The translations under genes and the position numbers were made by a program. Shown here piece after piece: positions 46,045 to 57,694 of a stretch of DNA of 64,000 nucleotides. Origin of the DNA: Zarea fungicola. Taxonomy: Eukaryota > Ascomycota > Sordariomycetes > Hypocreales > Cordycipitaceae. The DNA lies in contig FWCC01000269.1 in NCBI GenBank assembly GCA_900169235.1, forward strand, positions 205,246 to 269,245, written 5' to 3'. The notes below the pieces were generated by a model that was given only the letters and a program-made list of their open reading frames with translations, was not told where the DNA came from and ran no database searches. Position 1 is the stretch's first letter; the number at the start of each line of letters is the position of its first letter.

Positions 46045-47456
46045 ATGGACGATCCGCAACGAGAACTGGTTACCGACCATAACAAGTCTCCTCTGATCCA
46101 GATCTTGGCATGGATGTTTTTCGTTATTGTGGTGCTGGCATGCATCGCCAGGACAGGCACCAAGTTGTACATGGTTAAAAGGCTCAAATCTGAAGATTGG
46201 TTTGCAATTGCCGCCACGGTATGACTGTTGTTCCTTGATCACCCCTGCAGCTGAATCCGAGCATCCTAACATTCTGCCTCGTCAGATAACTGCATGTGGA
46301 CAGTACATTGCCCATGTCGCAAGTGGTTACAAAGGCCTAGGTAAGCATGCGGCAGACTTGTCGCCAGACCGAATTGACGGCGCGCTCAAGGTATGAGAAT
46401 ATCGAGACCTGAATACATGTCTTGAGAGCCACGCTCACGGTCGACAGGGACAATATGCCGCCGACATCTTGTTTATCGCGAGTCTTTTCTGTGCCAAAAT
46501 TGCCACAGCAATGATGACAGTCTCGATCTCGCAACGCAGCTACAAGAAAATTATACTTGCCATCCAAGCTTTCATTGCGGCCTGGGCAGGAACTGGTGTC
46601 TTTGTTGTCCTCTTCCAATGCGGAGTACCAAGTCCATGGCACTACATTGGGAGGAAGTGCATCCAACACGTACGCCACACACTACTTGAAAACACTGCAC
46701 ATGGGCAAACATTAATCTCTCGACAGGTTTCTTTCTGGTCATACTTTAGCGCTGTCAATATTCTCACCGATTTGATTCTGATTGGAATAATGGTAGAAAA
46801 TGTTCGACGCATCCAGACAGCATGGTCGAAAAAGTTCCTTGTCATCTCCGTGTTTGGGTGCCGCATATTGTACGTGCCCACTGTGTCGCGGCTCTTCGGA
46901 CAAGTCCAAGCTAATCATATTGACCAGTGTTACGCCGGCCATTATTGCGCAGATTGTTTATACCAAGACCGCCTTTGCGACGGCCGACCCGACCTTCGAC
47001 ATGTGGCAATTGACCGTCATCATGGCCGTCATCAGCTGCGCCAGCATTCTCGCGATTTGCATACCAAACCTCAAGCCGTTCCTAGACAGCCTCGAATCAG
47101 GCCAGATCCGCATCGATGATTTGCGCCGCCAAGGCAAATCGAGCAGCGGAGGTTACCCGAGCTACAATCGCAACGCCTCCAACCAGGACAGCTCCCAGGG
47201 ACGAGGGAGTCGCGCCAGGCCGGCCGCTGGCGGCAGCCACCAGACGTCGTCGCGCCAGGATCCGTTGGCCTCCAAGGTCTCGCAGCGAAGCAAAGTATTT
47301 GAAATGGTGGATATGCACAGGCCGAAAAAGGAACGTTCAGAGGGGCAGGCCAGCAGCGACGGCGACACGGCATGGGACAGGGAAAGCCACCACAGTCAGA
47401 CGATTCTCATCCAGCAGACCAAGACATGGCATGTGGACGTCGAAGAAGTGAAGTAG
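46045..47456 (+). CDS. Fungal-rhodopsin (PTH11-like) membrane protein
   Basis: Five exons, 46045-46218, 46286-46390, 46448-46669, 46727-46869 and 46928-47456, encode 390 residues. About seven hydrophobic segments are visible (ILAWMFFVIVVLACIA; WFAIAATITACGQYIAHV; ADILFIASLFCAKIATAM; IILAIQAFIAAWAGTGVFVVLF; YFSAVNILTDLILIGIMV; VFGCRIFVTPAIIAQIVY; LTVIMAVISCASILAICI). The RTGTKLYMVKRLKSEDWFAI motif after the first helix and SYFSAVNILTDLIL are typical of the fungal rhodopsin domain. Some members (Pth11) sense surfaces in plant pathogens; most have no known ligand. The last 130 residues are a Ser/Gln/Arg-rich cytoplasmic tail. Confidence 0.9.
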
Positions 47457-49839
47457 GTGTGCGGCCTCAGCTGAAGCCTCATTGTCTGAGAGCAGGGAGG
47501 CCTGATATAATGCTTGCTTTTGTTTATTTGTAATTCTATCAAGTACTTGCGTGCGCCAGGATCTTTGTTGATCTCGTTAATCTCAGGATTTGCTCAAGGT
47601 TTGTTTCTGTATGTGGCTGCGATGATCACGGTCTAGAATATTAAGGGGAAAAAGCAAAAATATACTACTGTCCATATCTTGCAAAATTTCAAGAATAAAG
47701 AATAAAGAAATGAACGAATGAAGAAATATTCTGTACAACTTGTTGCATGTTACGCGGAGAGCCATAGAAAGTGCAAGTCACCCGAGGGAGAATCAACCGC
47801 CAATCAATTTATATACATCATTCATCCCCATCATTTATTCGACAAGTAGACCTCCAGCATTGCCGCTCGTGCAGTCGCTCTTTAGCTCATTCGCTTGGAG
47901 GCGCTAAACAGCCATCGCGTTCGCCACACCAGCCGATTTCATGTCTGTGCGATTTGACTGGTCTCTTTGGCTGTCACATCGCTCCAGGAGTCTGGTTCAT
48001 GGCTTGATCTTTCAGCTGCACCGATCTTGACTTTTACCGGATGCCGAGTTGTTCTCTGCCAGTACGACTTGACACCCTTTGTGGGAGAATAAACAACAAC
48101 ACCAACTACGGGCAGAAACTTGAGCTAGGACAAAAAAATATTGCTCATTCTCAACGGCCAAGACCCTCGTTACCAGAGCCGTGTATTTAGCGGCCCCCAT
48201 CCTGACGAGGCTTCCTGCGGAGTAACTACCCAGCAACCTGGTAAGCCTTAACTTTACGCAGCTTTTCTCCTGACTTTATCCCCTTCCGTCTGCGACCGAA
48301 CAATATTAAACCCGGAACAGCCGTATTGGACTTCTTACAGTTCATCCCGACTTCTGGCATCATCACTGCACTTCCAGGACTTGTACACACGTTTGAAACC
48401 TGCTGAGGACCTCACTTCCGATTACCAGCCCACCTCGCCCACAAGGCAGACGAAGGGACTGGCGATTGTGGAGTTGAGCAGCTTGGAATTCTGAGATTAA
48501 CTCACCGTTTGCCACTTTTTTTCTGCGCCTGCCCACTTAGCCCCTTTGTGCCCTAGATTTTGCGTCCCACCTGAACCTATAGCTAGAGAAGCTTGGCAAC
48601 GATGCTTTTTTTTTGCTTTGCGTGCGCAAGCCACGCTATTCTGTTCGTCCTAGACTTCTGATTGCTCCTCTCATCAAGTTGCCGTGTCGTCAGGTGCGCT
48701 ACTTTCTTTTCAAGTCATGCTAGTGTGTCTTTCAAAGGCCCCTGCACGTCCTAAGAGCCACGGAACTGAATTAGAATGGTTTCGCAGGAAAGTAGTGTTA
48801 CATCGCGCCATGTTTCTTCTTCTCGGCCGGGTAATTAATCAACGTTTGCGTTTTCAACAAGCTAGCTTTGTACGAGCGCGCACTGGGTGGAAAAGCTGTC
48901 AGCTATCTGCAACCGCCCGAGATATACGTGTAGTTATCTGACAGCAAGGAGGGGGAGAGCTATAACTTCCGGCAACTATACATACGTGAGAATAGGACGG
49001 CCCAGAATTTCAGCTGTATAGATTGGACAGACGGCAGAGGCTTGGAATCCACAAACTTTAGGGGCCGTCCGTGTGGCTGGAAGTGCAGGGATGTTGATTT
49101 GTGCCAGCCAGCCTTTACGAGTCGACTGAGTTGGATTTTATTAACACTGTGCATCTCCGTACTTTGCATCCCTAGTAACAGTTTGCTGCAAATAACGCAC
49201 CCCCTCCCCCCTACCACCAAATGTAACCATTGCCCCGTCAAGTAAATTAATAAATTAAGAAAACACCAGTTCGATTGGCCTGCCGGCCTGGAATGGGCGT
49301 CTCCGGGTCTGGACAACCTGGCCTGCCGGCCGTGGCTTCAACTCACAATCCATCAGCAACGCGTTATTTCCATACCCATGCTAAACTGAACTTCCCCTCT
49401 GGATTATCATGGCCCCCATGCATTGCAGAAACCCACTTGAACGTCTCCGCCTCTTGTTTTCCGGGCCAAAGATGATGGATAGTGGTCAACGACCACGGAG
49501 GGAATACCACGCTTAGACTGGCGTGCAACACTTTCCATCCCAGTGGCGCTCGGGGTTTCTTTTTTTCTGGGCTTGGGCCCTGGTTTACTTTGTATAATGG
49601 TACCGCGGAGACTGACTTGAATAACTGCCATCCGCTCCTGTCCGCTTCAGGGGAATCAACGAGTAACCGAAGGCTGTCTCGCCACAGTCCATCTAGACAA
49701 ACCCCACCTGCATGGATCAAATCTTCAAGCCAGTCCTCTTCTTGTCTTGAAATTCTCTTTCCTCAAAACTTCATGAGCAAGAGCTTGCCACTTTAATCTC
49801 TGCACTGCAAGAACAATTTCACATTGTTATCTGGCAATC
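47457..49839. other. Intergenic, no gene
   Basis: 2.4 kb between the rhodopsin-like gene and the permease. Only short unsupported open frames were seen. The last part is the permease promoter. Confidence 0.55.
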
Positions 49840-51629
49840 ATGGGTGAAACTGCTCATGAGCTCGGCAACATGGCTTCCGCCTCTGCCAAAGGTCCTCGAG
49901 TAGAGGCGCTATCAAGCCCTCATAGTGAGGACGGCTCAAAGAGCGACTACGCCGACAGTGAGCAGCTCGCTCGTTTGGGAAAAAAGTCTGTTCTCAAGGT
50001 ACGATTTTACAGAAAATATCCCATCTCTACTTGATGCAATTGCTTCACAGACTCGCGAAAATTGGCCTTGCGCTAACCTGCTCGGCTCCAGCGCAACTTT
50101 GGCTTCATGTCCATTCTCGGTTTTTCTTGCACTATCCTCATCACCTGGGAAGCCACGCTCGTCCTCGCCGCACAAGGCCTTGCCAATGGCGGCTATGCCG
50201 GTGTCATGTACGGCTACATCATTGTCTGGATCGGAAACATTAGCGTCTTTACGACTCTGTCTGAGCTGGCTTCCATGGCCCCGACTTCGGGCGGACAATA
50301 CCATTGGGTTGCCATGATGGCACCGCGCAGCTGCTCCAAGTTTCTTAGCTACATTACCGGCTGGCTGGCTGTCGCCGGCTGGCAGGGATCGGTGGCCTCG
50401 TCCGCGTTCCTGACGGGCACCATGATTCAGAGCATGATTGTCATGAACAATCTCGACACGTACATCCCGCAGCCGTATCAGGGCACATTGCTGTTCTGGG
50501 CCATCATGCTGTTTGCCGTCTTGATCAACGCTGTTGTCAGCTCTGCGCTGCCCAAATTTGAGGGCCTGATCCTGATTCTGCACGTTTTGGGCTTCTTTGC
50601 CATTCTGATCCCCATGGTCACTCTAGGCTATCACGGTGATGCGCACCAAGTGTTCACCGAGTTCAACAATGGTGGCATGTGGCCTACTACGGGCCTCTCA
50701 TTCATGGTTGGTTTGATTGGCAATGTGTTTGCCTTTGTTGGTACGTTTTTGCGACTGCCCTTTTATGAAATTGGAACATACCTTGCTAATGTCTATTAGG
50801 TGTCGATGCCGCATTCCACATGTCGGAGGAAACTCTCAACTCCGCCGTCACTGTGCCCAAGTCAATCTTCCTCAGCATGCTCATCAACGGCACAACTGGC
50901 TTCGCCATGACTGTTGCTGTATTGTTCTGCATCAAGGATGTCGGTGCTGTCCTCTCCTCCCCAATTGGCTTTGCTCACATGCAGCTGTTTCTGGACTCGA
51001 CTGGCTCTGTCGCCGGCGCAACGGTCATGTCCGCCATCATTACTATCCTTGGTGCGTGCGCCACTGTCGGCATGCTTGCCTCTACATCGCGCGTGTTTTG
51101 GTCCTTTGCGCGCGACCGTGGTCTGCCTTTCTGGCGCACCCTCTCCCAGGTCGATGCTCGCACCACTGTGCCCCTCTGGGCTATTGCGTGCACCACTTGC
51201 ATCGCTTGTCTGCTGGCTCTGATCAACCTGGGCAACGCGACCGCCCTGAATGCTGTCATCTCGCTCTCCGTCTCCTGCCTCTACCTCTCTTATTTCATCT
51301 GTGCCAGCTTGCTGCTGTATCGTCGCACTACCAAGGGCTTCAAGATGCCCGACTCCTCTGAGCTGCCCGCGCTTGCCAACACTACCGGCGCTGAGCTGGT
51401 TTGGGGTCCCTGGCACGTAAAAGGTGCTCTGGGCATCATCAACAATGCCTTTAGTTGTGCGTATCTTATCGTCATCTTCTTCTTCAGCTTCTGGCCAGGA
51501 ATGATGAACCCTACCGCTGCGACTATGAACTGGGCGTCCGCCGTTACTGGATTCGTCCTCATCTTCAGTGTTCTCTACTACTTGATCTGGGCCAGGAAGG
51601 AATACGAAGGTCCTGTTGTTGAGATTTAG
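49840..51629 (+). CDS. APC-superfamily amino-acid/choline-type permease
   Basis: Three exons, 49840-49998, 50092-50740 and 50800-51629, encode 545 residues. A soluble N-terminus of about 65 residues precedes the transporter, which starts RNFGFMSILGFSCTILITWEA and has about 12 membrane helices. Family marks are the SELASMAPTSGGQYHW motif after helix 2 and GVDAAFHMSEE, where the second intron splits the Gly codon. These are typical of the fungal ACT group (GABA, choline and polyamine permeases such as Hnm1, Bio5, Uga4, Tpo5). The substrate is not determined by sequence. It should act at the plasma membrane or vacuole by proton symport. The Ser-rich N-terminus (SSPHSEDGSKSDYADSEQ) may be a phosphorylation/endocytosis region. 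Confidence 0.92.
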
Positions 51630-52051
51630 CACTTGGACTTTATAAAAGTCACTTCAACCTTTTTGTATGTACAACTTCACGTAGACTCATTATTAATAGT
51701 GGCGCCTCTGGCAGACTAGTAAAAAGCAAATGCTTTTCCCAACCAAATTCCTCGTCCCCAATAAAATACCCCACGAGCACTGTCCGTCGCGTAAGCTCAC
51801 CCCGCAAGGTTTTATATGTCTCCGATTGCGGGGAAGTTGTAACCGCTTTCTGGTGAGACACGGTCCACCACGAAGCCTTCTCGGTCCGACATGAAGCCTA
51901 TATAGACACCCATTCTTGACGGCTTGTTTCCCATGAAACATGGTTGTTTTATTTATCTTTCATCGGCCGGCATCTACAAATAGCATTTTTCCGTGAATCC
52001 TGATCATTGTCACGGTGCACACTCTCCTCCCCATAATCATAGTAATCGGGC
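51630..52051. other. Intergenic, GH31 promoter
   Basis: 422 bp between the permease stop and the GH31 start (both plus). No gene seen; it includes the permease 3' UTR. Confidence 0.6.
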
Positions 52052-54481
52052 ATGTCTCAACCACGTGTCGCAAAGCAAGTGTCCGGAATTGTCGGCGGGC
52101 GAAAAGGAGAAAAGTTTCGCTTCACTGTAATTACTGATGGGCTCATCCGTTATGAGTGGGCGCCAGACGGCGATTTTGAAGATAGGCCGTCTGCTTTTGC
52201 TGTCAACCGCCACCAATACAGCGTCCCTGAGTACCGCCTTGTTGAGACAGACAGTTCCATTGCAATATTCACAGAACGCTTTCATCTAACCTACGATAAG
52301 CGGAAATTTTCGGCCGAAGGCCTCTTTGTTTGTGTTTATGGCAGCCTCGGCACAACATGGCGATACGGCGAGGTCTATGATACACTGGGCGGCACATACC
52401 GGACACTGGATGGTGTCGACGGTCGCGTCGGACTTGAACCCGGCGTGACATCACGCAAGGGCTTTGCGAATATTGACGACGATAGCATGCTGTTTACTGA
52501 GGATGGATTTATAGCGCCTCGTAAGCCTGGCCCGGATCGAGTCGACTCGTACCTATTTTGCTACGGGCACGACTACCGCGGCGCGGTCAAGGCCCTTTAC
52601 CACGTCTCCGGCCCCCAGCCTCTGCTTCCCCGCTGGGCACTCGGCAACTGGTGGTCGCGATACTATGAATACACGGCAGAAACATACCTGGAACTCATGG
52701 ATACTTTTGAAGAAAAACGGATTCCGCTTTCCGTCGCCGTCATTGACATGGATTGGCACTGGGTCAAAGATCCTCGCGTCGCCAAGGCAAAGTCCTCTGG
52801 GTGGTCGGGATACTCGTGGGATACAAACTTGTTCCCCGAGCCTCGACAGTTCATGGCTGAGCTTCACAAACGGAGATTAAAGGTGACTTTGAACGAGCAC
52901 CCCGCGGATGGCGTCGCAAAGTACGAGGACATGTATGAGAAAATGGCCAAAGTGCTGGGACATGATACTTTGCATGGTGATCCGATCCCATTCAACATTA
53001 CCGATCCGGAGTTTGTCAAGGCATACTACAGCATTCTTCTCAAGCACATTGAGGACGATGGCCTTGACTTCTGGTGGACCGACTGGCAGCAAGGCACTCA
53101 CTCCTCCATGCCAGGCGTCGATCCGCTATGGGTGCTCAACCACTTCCACCTGCTTCACAATGAGCAGCTGCAGAAATCCCGTCCTGCTTCCGAGCGCAGC
53201 CATCCCATGATATTTTCGCGCTATGCTGGCCCCGGCAGCCATCGCTATGCGGTTGGGTTCTCGGGCGACACAGTCACGACATGGGAATCCCTGCAGTTCC
53301 AGCCTGAATTCACAGCGACGGCCAGCAACATCGGTTACGGCTGGTGGTCGAATGACATTGGCGGCCACATGTTTGGGTACCGCGACGATGAGCTCACCAC
53401 GCGCTGGGTGCAGCTCGGCGTGCTCTCGCCGATCATGAGGCTGCACTCGACCAAGAGCCGATGGGTCTGCAAGGAACCCTGGAGACTCTCCACCGGCTCC
53501 GGGCACCGACCGCAAGATGCCGTCATCAGCTTCATGCGTCTCCGCCACAGGCTGCTTCCCTATCTGCACACAATGAACCGCCGGGCTGCCGAGCATGGCG
53601 AGCCCTTGATTCAGCCCATGTACTGGGAGTATCCCGAGCGCGAAGAGGCCTACCATGTGCCGAACCAGTACTACTTTGGCTCGCAGATGCTGGCGGTGCC
53701 GATCACATCGCCCCAGAACCGCGGGACAAAGACGGGCAAGGTCCAAGCATGGCTGCCCCCGGGGACGTGGGTCGACTTCTTTACCGGCGTGGTGTACGAC
53801 GGCAACCGCAGCATGTGGCTAAGCAGGACGCTGGACAAGACGCCGCTTCTGCTTCGCCAGGGTGCCATTGTTCCTCTCGATGCTGACGTGGACGGCCGCA
53901 ATGGGGCCGAGAACCCACGCGGCTTCGAAATTGTCGTCGTGGTTGGTGCCGATGGGCAGTTCAACATTATGGAAGAAGATGAGAGCGCGGAGGGCGGTGT
54001 CGACAAGGCTCCTTGGGTCCATACATCCATAGAGTATCTTCAACGCAAGGGCACACTAACAATAGGCCCCAATCGCGGCGGAGCGCTCGCCTACTCGAGG
54101 ACATGGTCTGTTCGCTTCCTTGGACTGCGCAGCTCCGACAGAGTCATGGCCTCTGTTGGCGGCGCGTCTGCGAGCGTGACCACGGCTCAATCCGTCGAGA
54201 ATGGCATCGTCGTAGAGCTTGGGCATATTGCCCCAGGCGACACCGCCATGGTCTACCTCGGCCCCAACCCGCAGCTTTCCATCAACGACACAGAATCTCT
54301 CATTTTTCCTCTTTTGTATGATGCGCAAATTGAATTCGGCCTCAAGGACAAGATTGATGCCATTATCAGTCCAAAGGACGTTCCGGTCTCGATCAGAGTG
54401 ACGCAGATTGCGGCGCTGGACATGGACGAGGACCTGCGGCATATCTTGAATGAGTTCTTCCTGGCAGACAGCCGATCTTGA
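52052..54481 (+). CDS. GH31 glycosidase, intracellular
   Basis: An intronless gene of 809 residues with no signal peptide, so probably cytosolic. GH31 enzymes hydrolyse alpha-glucosides or alpha-xylosides with retention. Visible parts are the N-terminal beta domain, the barrel with WALGNWWSRYYEYT and VIDMDWHW, the nucleophile D344 in DFWWTDWQQG, and the acid/base D406 in GFSGDTVTTWESL, followed by YGWWSNDIGGHMFG and LQLGVLSPIMRLHS-like sequence, then C-terminal beta domains. The WTDWQQG nucleophile motif differs from the WxDMNE of secreted fungal alpha-glucosidases and marks a separate, bacterial-like GH31 branch, so the substrate is uncertain. Confidence 0.92.
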   Translation: MSQPRVAKQVSGIVGGRKGEKFRFTVITDGLIRYEWAPDGDFEDRPSAFAVNRHQYSVPEYRLVETDSSIAIFTERFHLTYDKRKFSAEGLFVCVYGSLGTTWRYGEVYDTLGGTYRTLDGVDGRVGLEPGVTSRKGFANIDDDSMLFTEDGFIAPRKPGPDRVDSYLFCYGHDYRGAVKALYHVSGPQPLLPRWALGNWWSRYYEYTAETYLELMDTFEEKRIPLSVAVIDMDWHWVKDPRVAKAKSSGWSGYSWDTNLFPEPRQFMAELHKRRLKVTLNEHPADGVAKYEDMYEKMAKVLGHDTLHGDPIPFNITDPEFVKAYYSILLKHIEDDGLDFWWTDWQQGTHSSMPGVDPLWVLNHFHLLHNEQLQKSRPASERSHPMIFSRYAGPGSHRYAVGFSGDTVTTWESLQFQPEFTATASNIGYGWWSNDIGGHMFGYRDDELTTRWVQLGVLSPIMRLHSTKSRWVCKEPWRLSTGSGHRPQDAVISFMRLRHRLLPYLHTMNRRAAEHGEPLIQPMYWEYPEREEAYHVPNQYYFGSQMLAVPITSPQNRGTKTGKVQAWLPPGTWVDFFTGVVYDGNRSMWLSRTLDKTPLLLRQGAIVPLDADVDGRNGAENPRGFEIVVVVGADGQFNIMEEDESAEGGVDKAPWVHTSIEYLQRKGTLTIGPNRGGALAYSRTWSVRFLGLRSSDRVMASVGGASASVTTAQSVENGIVVELGHIAPGDTAMVYLGPNPQLSINDTESLIFPLLYDAQIEFGLKDKIDAIISPKDVPVSIRVTQIAALDMDEDLRHILNEFFLADSRS

Positions 54482-54921
54482 CTGTAAAATTCGATCGCTC
54501 TGGTTCAATATGCAGGCACGATTACCAGTCAGCTGCTTTAGTTTAATTAATTATCGAAGCTATGCTCCCCTATGCCGCTTTATTCTATTCCGGTTACCAG
54601 AACGGCGCTTACATGCACTGGTCGTTGAGACAAATATTTTTTTCTGCTACACCTCTTGCTGTAACTAGTGCCAGTGAGGAGCGAGCTAATGGGAAAGGAG
54701 AACTTAAATTTATCGTCGTTACTAAGATAAAAGAAATTAATAAATTAAGAAAATTAGCAAAATTCAATCCACTAGCTATCCATCAAAGCTTGTCTTCTGG
54801 GCAATCTCGACCAGTTTACAAGCTTCTCCTATTATACGTCAGAGACACTAGTATGAAGTCAGACTCTTGAAAGCGAGCTACCCTTTCATTGGCTCCTTGC
54901 CGTTCCAACCACTGCCTTGAG
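54482..54921. other. Convergent 3' intergenic
   Basis: 440 bp between the GH31 stop (+) and the hydrolase stop (-). AT-rich; no gene. Confidence 0.65.
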
Positions 54922-55944
54922 TCAGCAATCTGATAATACATAAGTATTACTCGCGTCAAACTTACATGATATTAGCTCCTCCCAGATTTCGCCCATGTGA
55001 TACATGCTGGAAACGTGGCCACCAGGAATTGTCTTTGCAGTCGCATTTTGGTAATTGGCTGCGATCCAGTTAGAATTCATACTCCCAATTATATCATCGG
55101 CCGATTTGACCACAAGGAGCGGCTTGCAGTGCTCCTCGTCGAGTTCCGCCGGTGCAAATCCCCAATCGGAGTGGATGACATCGGACACTTCCATAAATCC
55201 ATCCCAGTTCTTGCAGCACTCCACTGTACTCATGGCCAATCGCCCAACAAACTCATCCTCGGTCTCTCCCTGGTCTGCCACCAGCTTCTTGAACTTTGCC
55301 TTTTCTTCCGGGTCCATGACGTTGAACACGGTCGTATTCAGAAAAGTCTTTGCCCCTTCGACAGTGCGCATTTTCGAGCCAATGGCGGCGCGAAAGGCGC
55401 GTTGCAGTGGCCGAAAGGGCAACTGCGATGGTGGTCCCACGGAAATCCACGTATTCCAATTCAGATCCTTGGCGTAGTTTTTGTCGTACTTGTACGGCGA
55501 GAAGCCCGCCAACAGCATGCCGCCCACAATCTTGCGGCCGGCGGGAAACTGATCATACGGAGCACCATAGAGCATCTGCGCCATGACGGTGCCGTACGAT
55601 CCTCCAGCAACGTACAAGCTGTCAAAGTCGCCAGAGGGATAAAGGTGGGCGAGCAAAGCAGTCATGTCCCTGGCCAGACTGACGTTGAACGGCACAGCGA
55701 GGTCGCGGGTACTGGAGAGACCCATTCCGGCCGGCGTTGGTGCTATCCATTGGCATTTGATTTGGCGGCATGGTGCGGGAACATTGTGTGCGAGTCCGAT
55801 GCTCATGATGCCGCTGAAGAATAAAACAACTGTTTTTGCATCGCTGGGGCCATTACAGGCATATGCTACCTGGCGGTTGTTTGGAAGCTGCAAAAGTTTC
55901 TGCGCACTACCCTGCTCTTTGGAGAATTCGGAATTGGAGGTCAT
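54922..55944 (-). CDS. Alpha/beta hydrolase
   Basis: One open frame of 340 residues with an alpha/beta-hydrolase fold: the nucleophile elbow GGSYGTV (S116), an acid in VKSADDIIG, and the catalytic His in PGGHVSSMYHMGE. An oxyanion-side VLFFSGIMSIG strand-turn precedes it. No signal peptide is present, so it is probably cytosolic. Substrate unknown; esterase or epoxide-hydrolase-like enzymes have this layout. Near the 3' end a GTAAGT...CAG pair (54965-54930) would remove exactly 36 nt without changing frame or stop. This is shorter than the other introns here, so the unspliced model is preferred. Confidence 0.88.
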   Translation of the reverse strand: MTSNSEFSKEQGSAQKLLQLPNNRQVAYACNGPSDAKTVVLFFSGIMSIGLAHNVPAPCRQIKCQWIAPTPAGMGLSSTRDLAVPFNVSLARDMTALLAHLYPSGDFDSLYVAGGSYGTVMAQMLYGAPYDQFPAGRKIVGGMLLAGFSPYKYDKNYAKDLNWNTWISVGPPSQLPFRPLQRAFRAAIGSKMRTVEGAKTFLNTTVFNVMDPEEKAKFKKLVADQGETEDEFVGRLAMSTVECCKNWDGFMEVSDVIHSDWGFAPAELDEEHCKPLLVVKSADDIIGSMNSNWIAANYQNATAKTIPGGHVSSMYHMGEIWEELISCKFDASNTYVLSDC

Positions 55945-57332
55945 TGCGAGGATATTGTAATGCTATTGTTTGTATATGTATACAGAAATGGAAATGGAAA
56001 TGGAAATGGAAAATACACTCGTACTTATACAATGTCGCGAGATCCTACACTCCCTGGCTTTTACAAACATTCAAACTCGCTGCGCTAGTGACCGGCGCCA
56101 TGTGGAGATCGGGATATCGCTTCGATCGTATTCTTACCGAAGTCGACTAGCGTTCGAAGATTGAAGGTCGCCTGGCCCGCCCATCTTGTCAGCTTGTCGA
56201 GGCAGCCGCATTGGACTTGCTGGATTGTTAGGGACTCATGATATGACGCATTCAAAGCAGATTTACTTGCTCAAATGGCTCTACTCCACTTCATTAGCCG
56301 GTGCCTGGCGTTAGTTTCCACGGTCTTGACCCGTACCTCATTACAAAACAAAGTGACAGCGACACACATTAGTTGACATCTCGCTACCCTAGAGTGTCTG
56401 TGCCAATAACGAAGTGCCACTGATGCCAGGAAGTTGCATGGATATTGCCTTCAACAGTGTCTCGGTGAATAGATAGAGGTAGAATCTTATTTTTATCTAG
56501 TAGCTCTCCGGAGTACTGTGTATAAAAACCATCACGCACTGTAGAGGTTGCATAACTCGGACTGGTATCAATGCTTCGCTACCAAATCTGGACAAGAAAT
56601 AGTTTCATCCGCCGGGGGTAAGATTTGATCCAGGCAATACAAAAATGTTTATTTAATCAAACCTCTGGCTATAGGCCTTCATTTGGAAGGCTGCCAGTAA
56701 TCCACCAGTTTACAGCTATGGCGCGACAAAGCCATTAGTTACGGCTCAGAATATTTAGCTGGCACTTTCGACATTGTGCGCAGAGCGCTCCCGCATGTGT
56801 TCTTGTGAATATGTTTCTTCAGTTTCGCTAATTTAATTAAGTTACTAATTTACTAATTTTGTTGACCTCGTTAACTTTACTGATTTTCCTAATTTAATTT
56901 GATTACCATCATTGAATTTAGTAACTCCGTTGACTCCTATGCTGTCGTTGATCTCTTCAATTATCTTTTTCTTTTTTTTTCTGATCGGTGTTTAATTTTT
57001 AAGAATACAATTAACATGCTGTGTGGAATTAGAAATAAACATTGGAAGATTATAAAAAAAATGCCCTCGAGGCTGCATTTCCTGTTCAGACTTCACGAAT
57101 ACTAAACACATCTGGAGCAAAAGGCCATGGCCGTGATGAGATGCAAGTAGATCTGTATTATATCTAGCGTATTATTAACACGTCCCCACGAGGAATTCTT
57201 GATACTCCTCAGGACGATGTATTGCAATCAACAGGCCCAGCTGAGGCCACGAGCGTCAAGGACAAGAGACGACCCTTTCCACGCGCGGCCAAAGGAACGA
57301 ATGGAACCAAATTTCAATTCGACGGAAATCCT
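55945..57332. other. AT-rich intergenic, no gene
   Basis: 1.4 kb, strongly AT-rich from about 56800. A GAAATG hexamer repeat occurs at 55985-56011. No gene or RNA was supported. Confidence 0.6.
55985..56011. repeat. GGAAAT hexamer repeat
   Basis: Four to five tandem copies of GAAATG near the hydrolase start, in its upstream region. Confidence 0.85.
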
Positions 57333-57694
57333 TTAAATCATGAGGGCAGCAGCGCCAAGAGCGGCAGCAGCAAGACCAGCAGCGGCAGCACCATGGTTGG
57401 TGGGAGCAGCACCCTTGGAGATGGAGCTGGTCTTGGTAGCAGTCGAGTTCGAGGGACCACCAGAGGGGGTGGACTTGGCGGTGGTGCTGGTGTTGTGGGT
57501 GGCAGGGATGGAACCGGTGCTGGCAACGGAGGTGGTGGCCCTGAATTACACGAAAACAGTCAGTCATCAGAAACAAGAGATGTAAAAATTTTGTGCTTTG
57601 TAAAGCGTCACACATACTTGGCAGTGGTGGAGGTGGTGGTGTCGGCGGCCAGGACGGCGGAGACGGCGACGAGGAGAACGGCAGCGAACTTCAT
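57333..57694 (-). CDS. Small Ser/Thr-rich GPI-type cell-wall protein
   Basis: Two exons, 57694-57618 and 57540-57333 (77-nt intron), encode 94 residues. A signal peptide (MKFAAVLLVAVSAVLA) is followed by a Thr/Ser-rich body (DTTTSTTAKATTSVAST...) suited to O-glycosylation, with N-glycosylation sequons (HNTS, SNST). A C-terminal hydrophobic tail after NHGAAAAG (AAALGAAALMI) is typical of a GPI-anchor signal, with a small-residue omega site near Asn-His-Gly. It has no cysteines. Such short proteins are expected at the plasma membrane or in the cell wall; no enzymatic role is apparent. A TATATAA element lies about 155 bp upstream on the minus strand. Confidence 0.88.

Noticed and set aside
56580..56640. 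tRNA-like GGGGGTAAGATTTGATCC stretch
   Set aside because: Resembles a T arm, but no matching acceptor, D or anticodon stems could be drawn around it.
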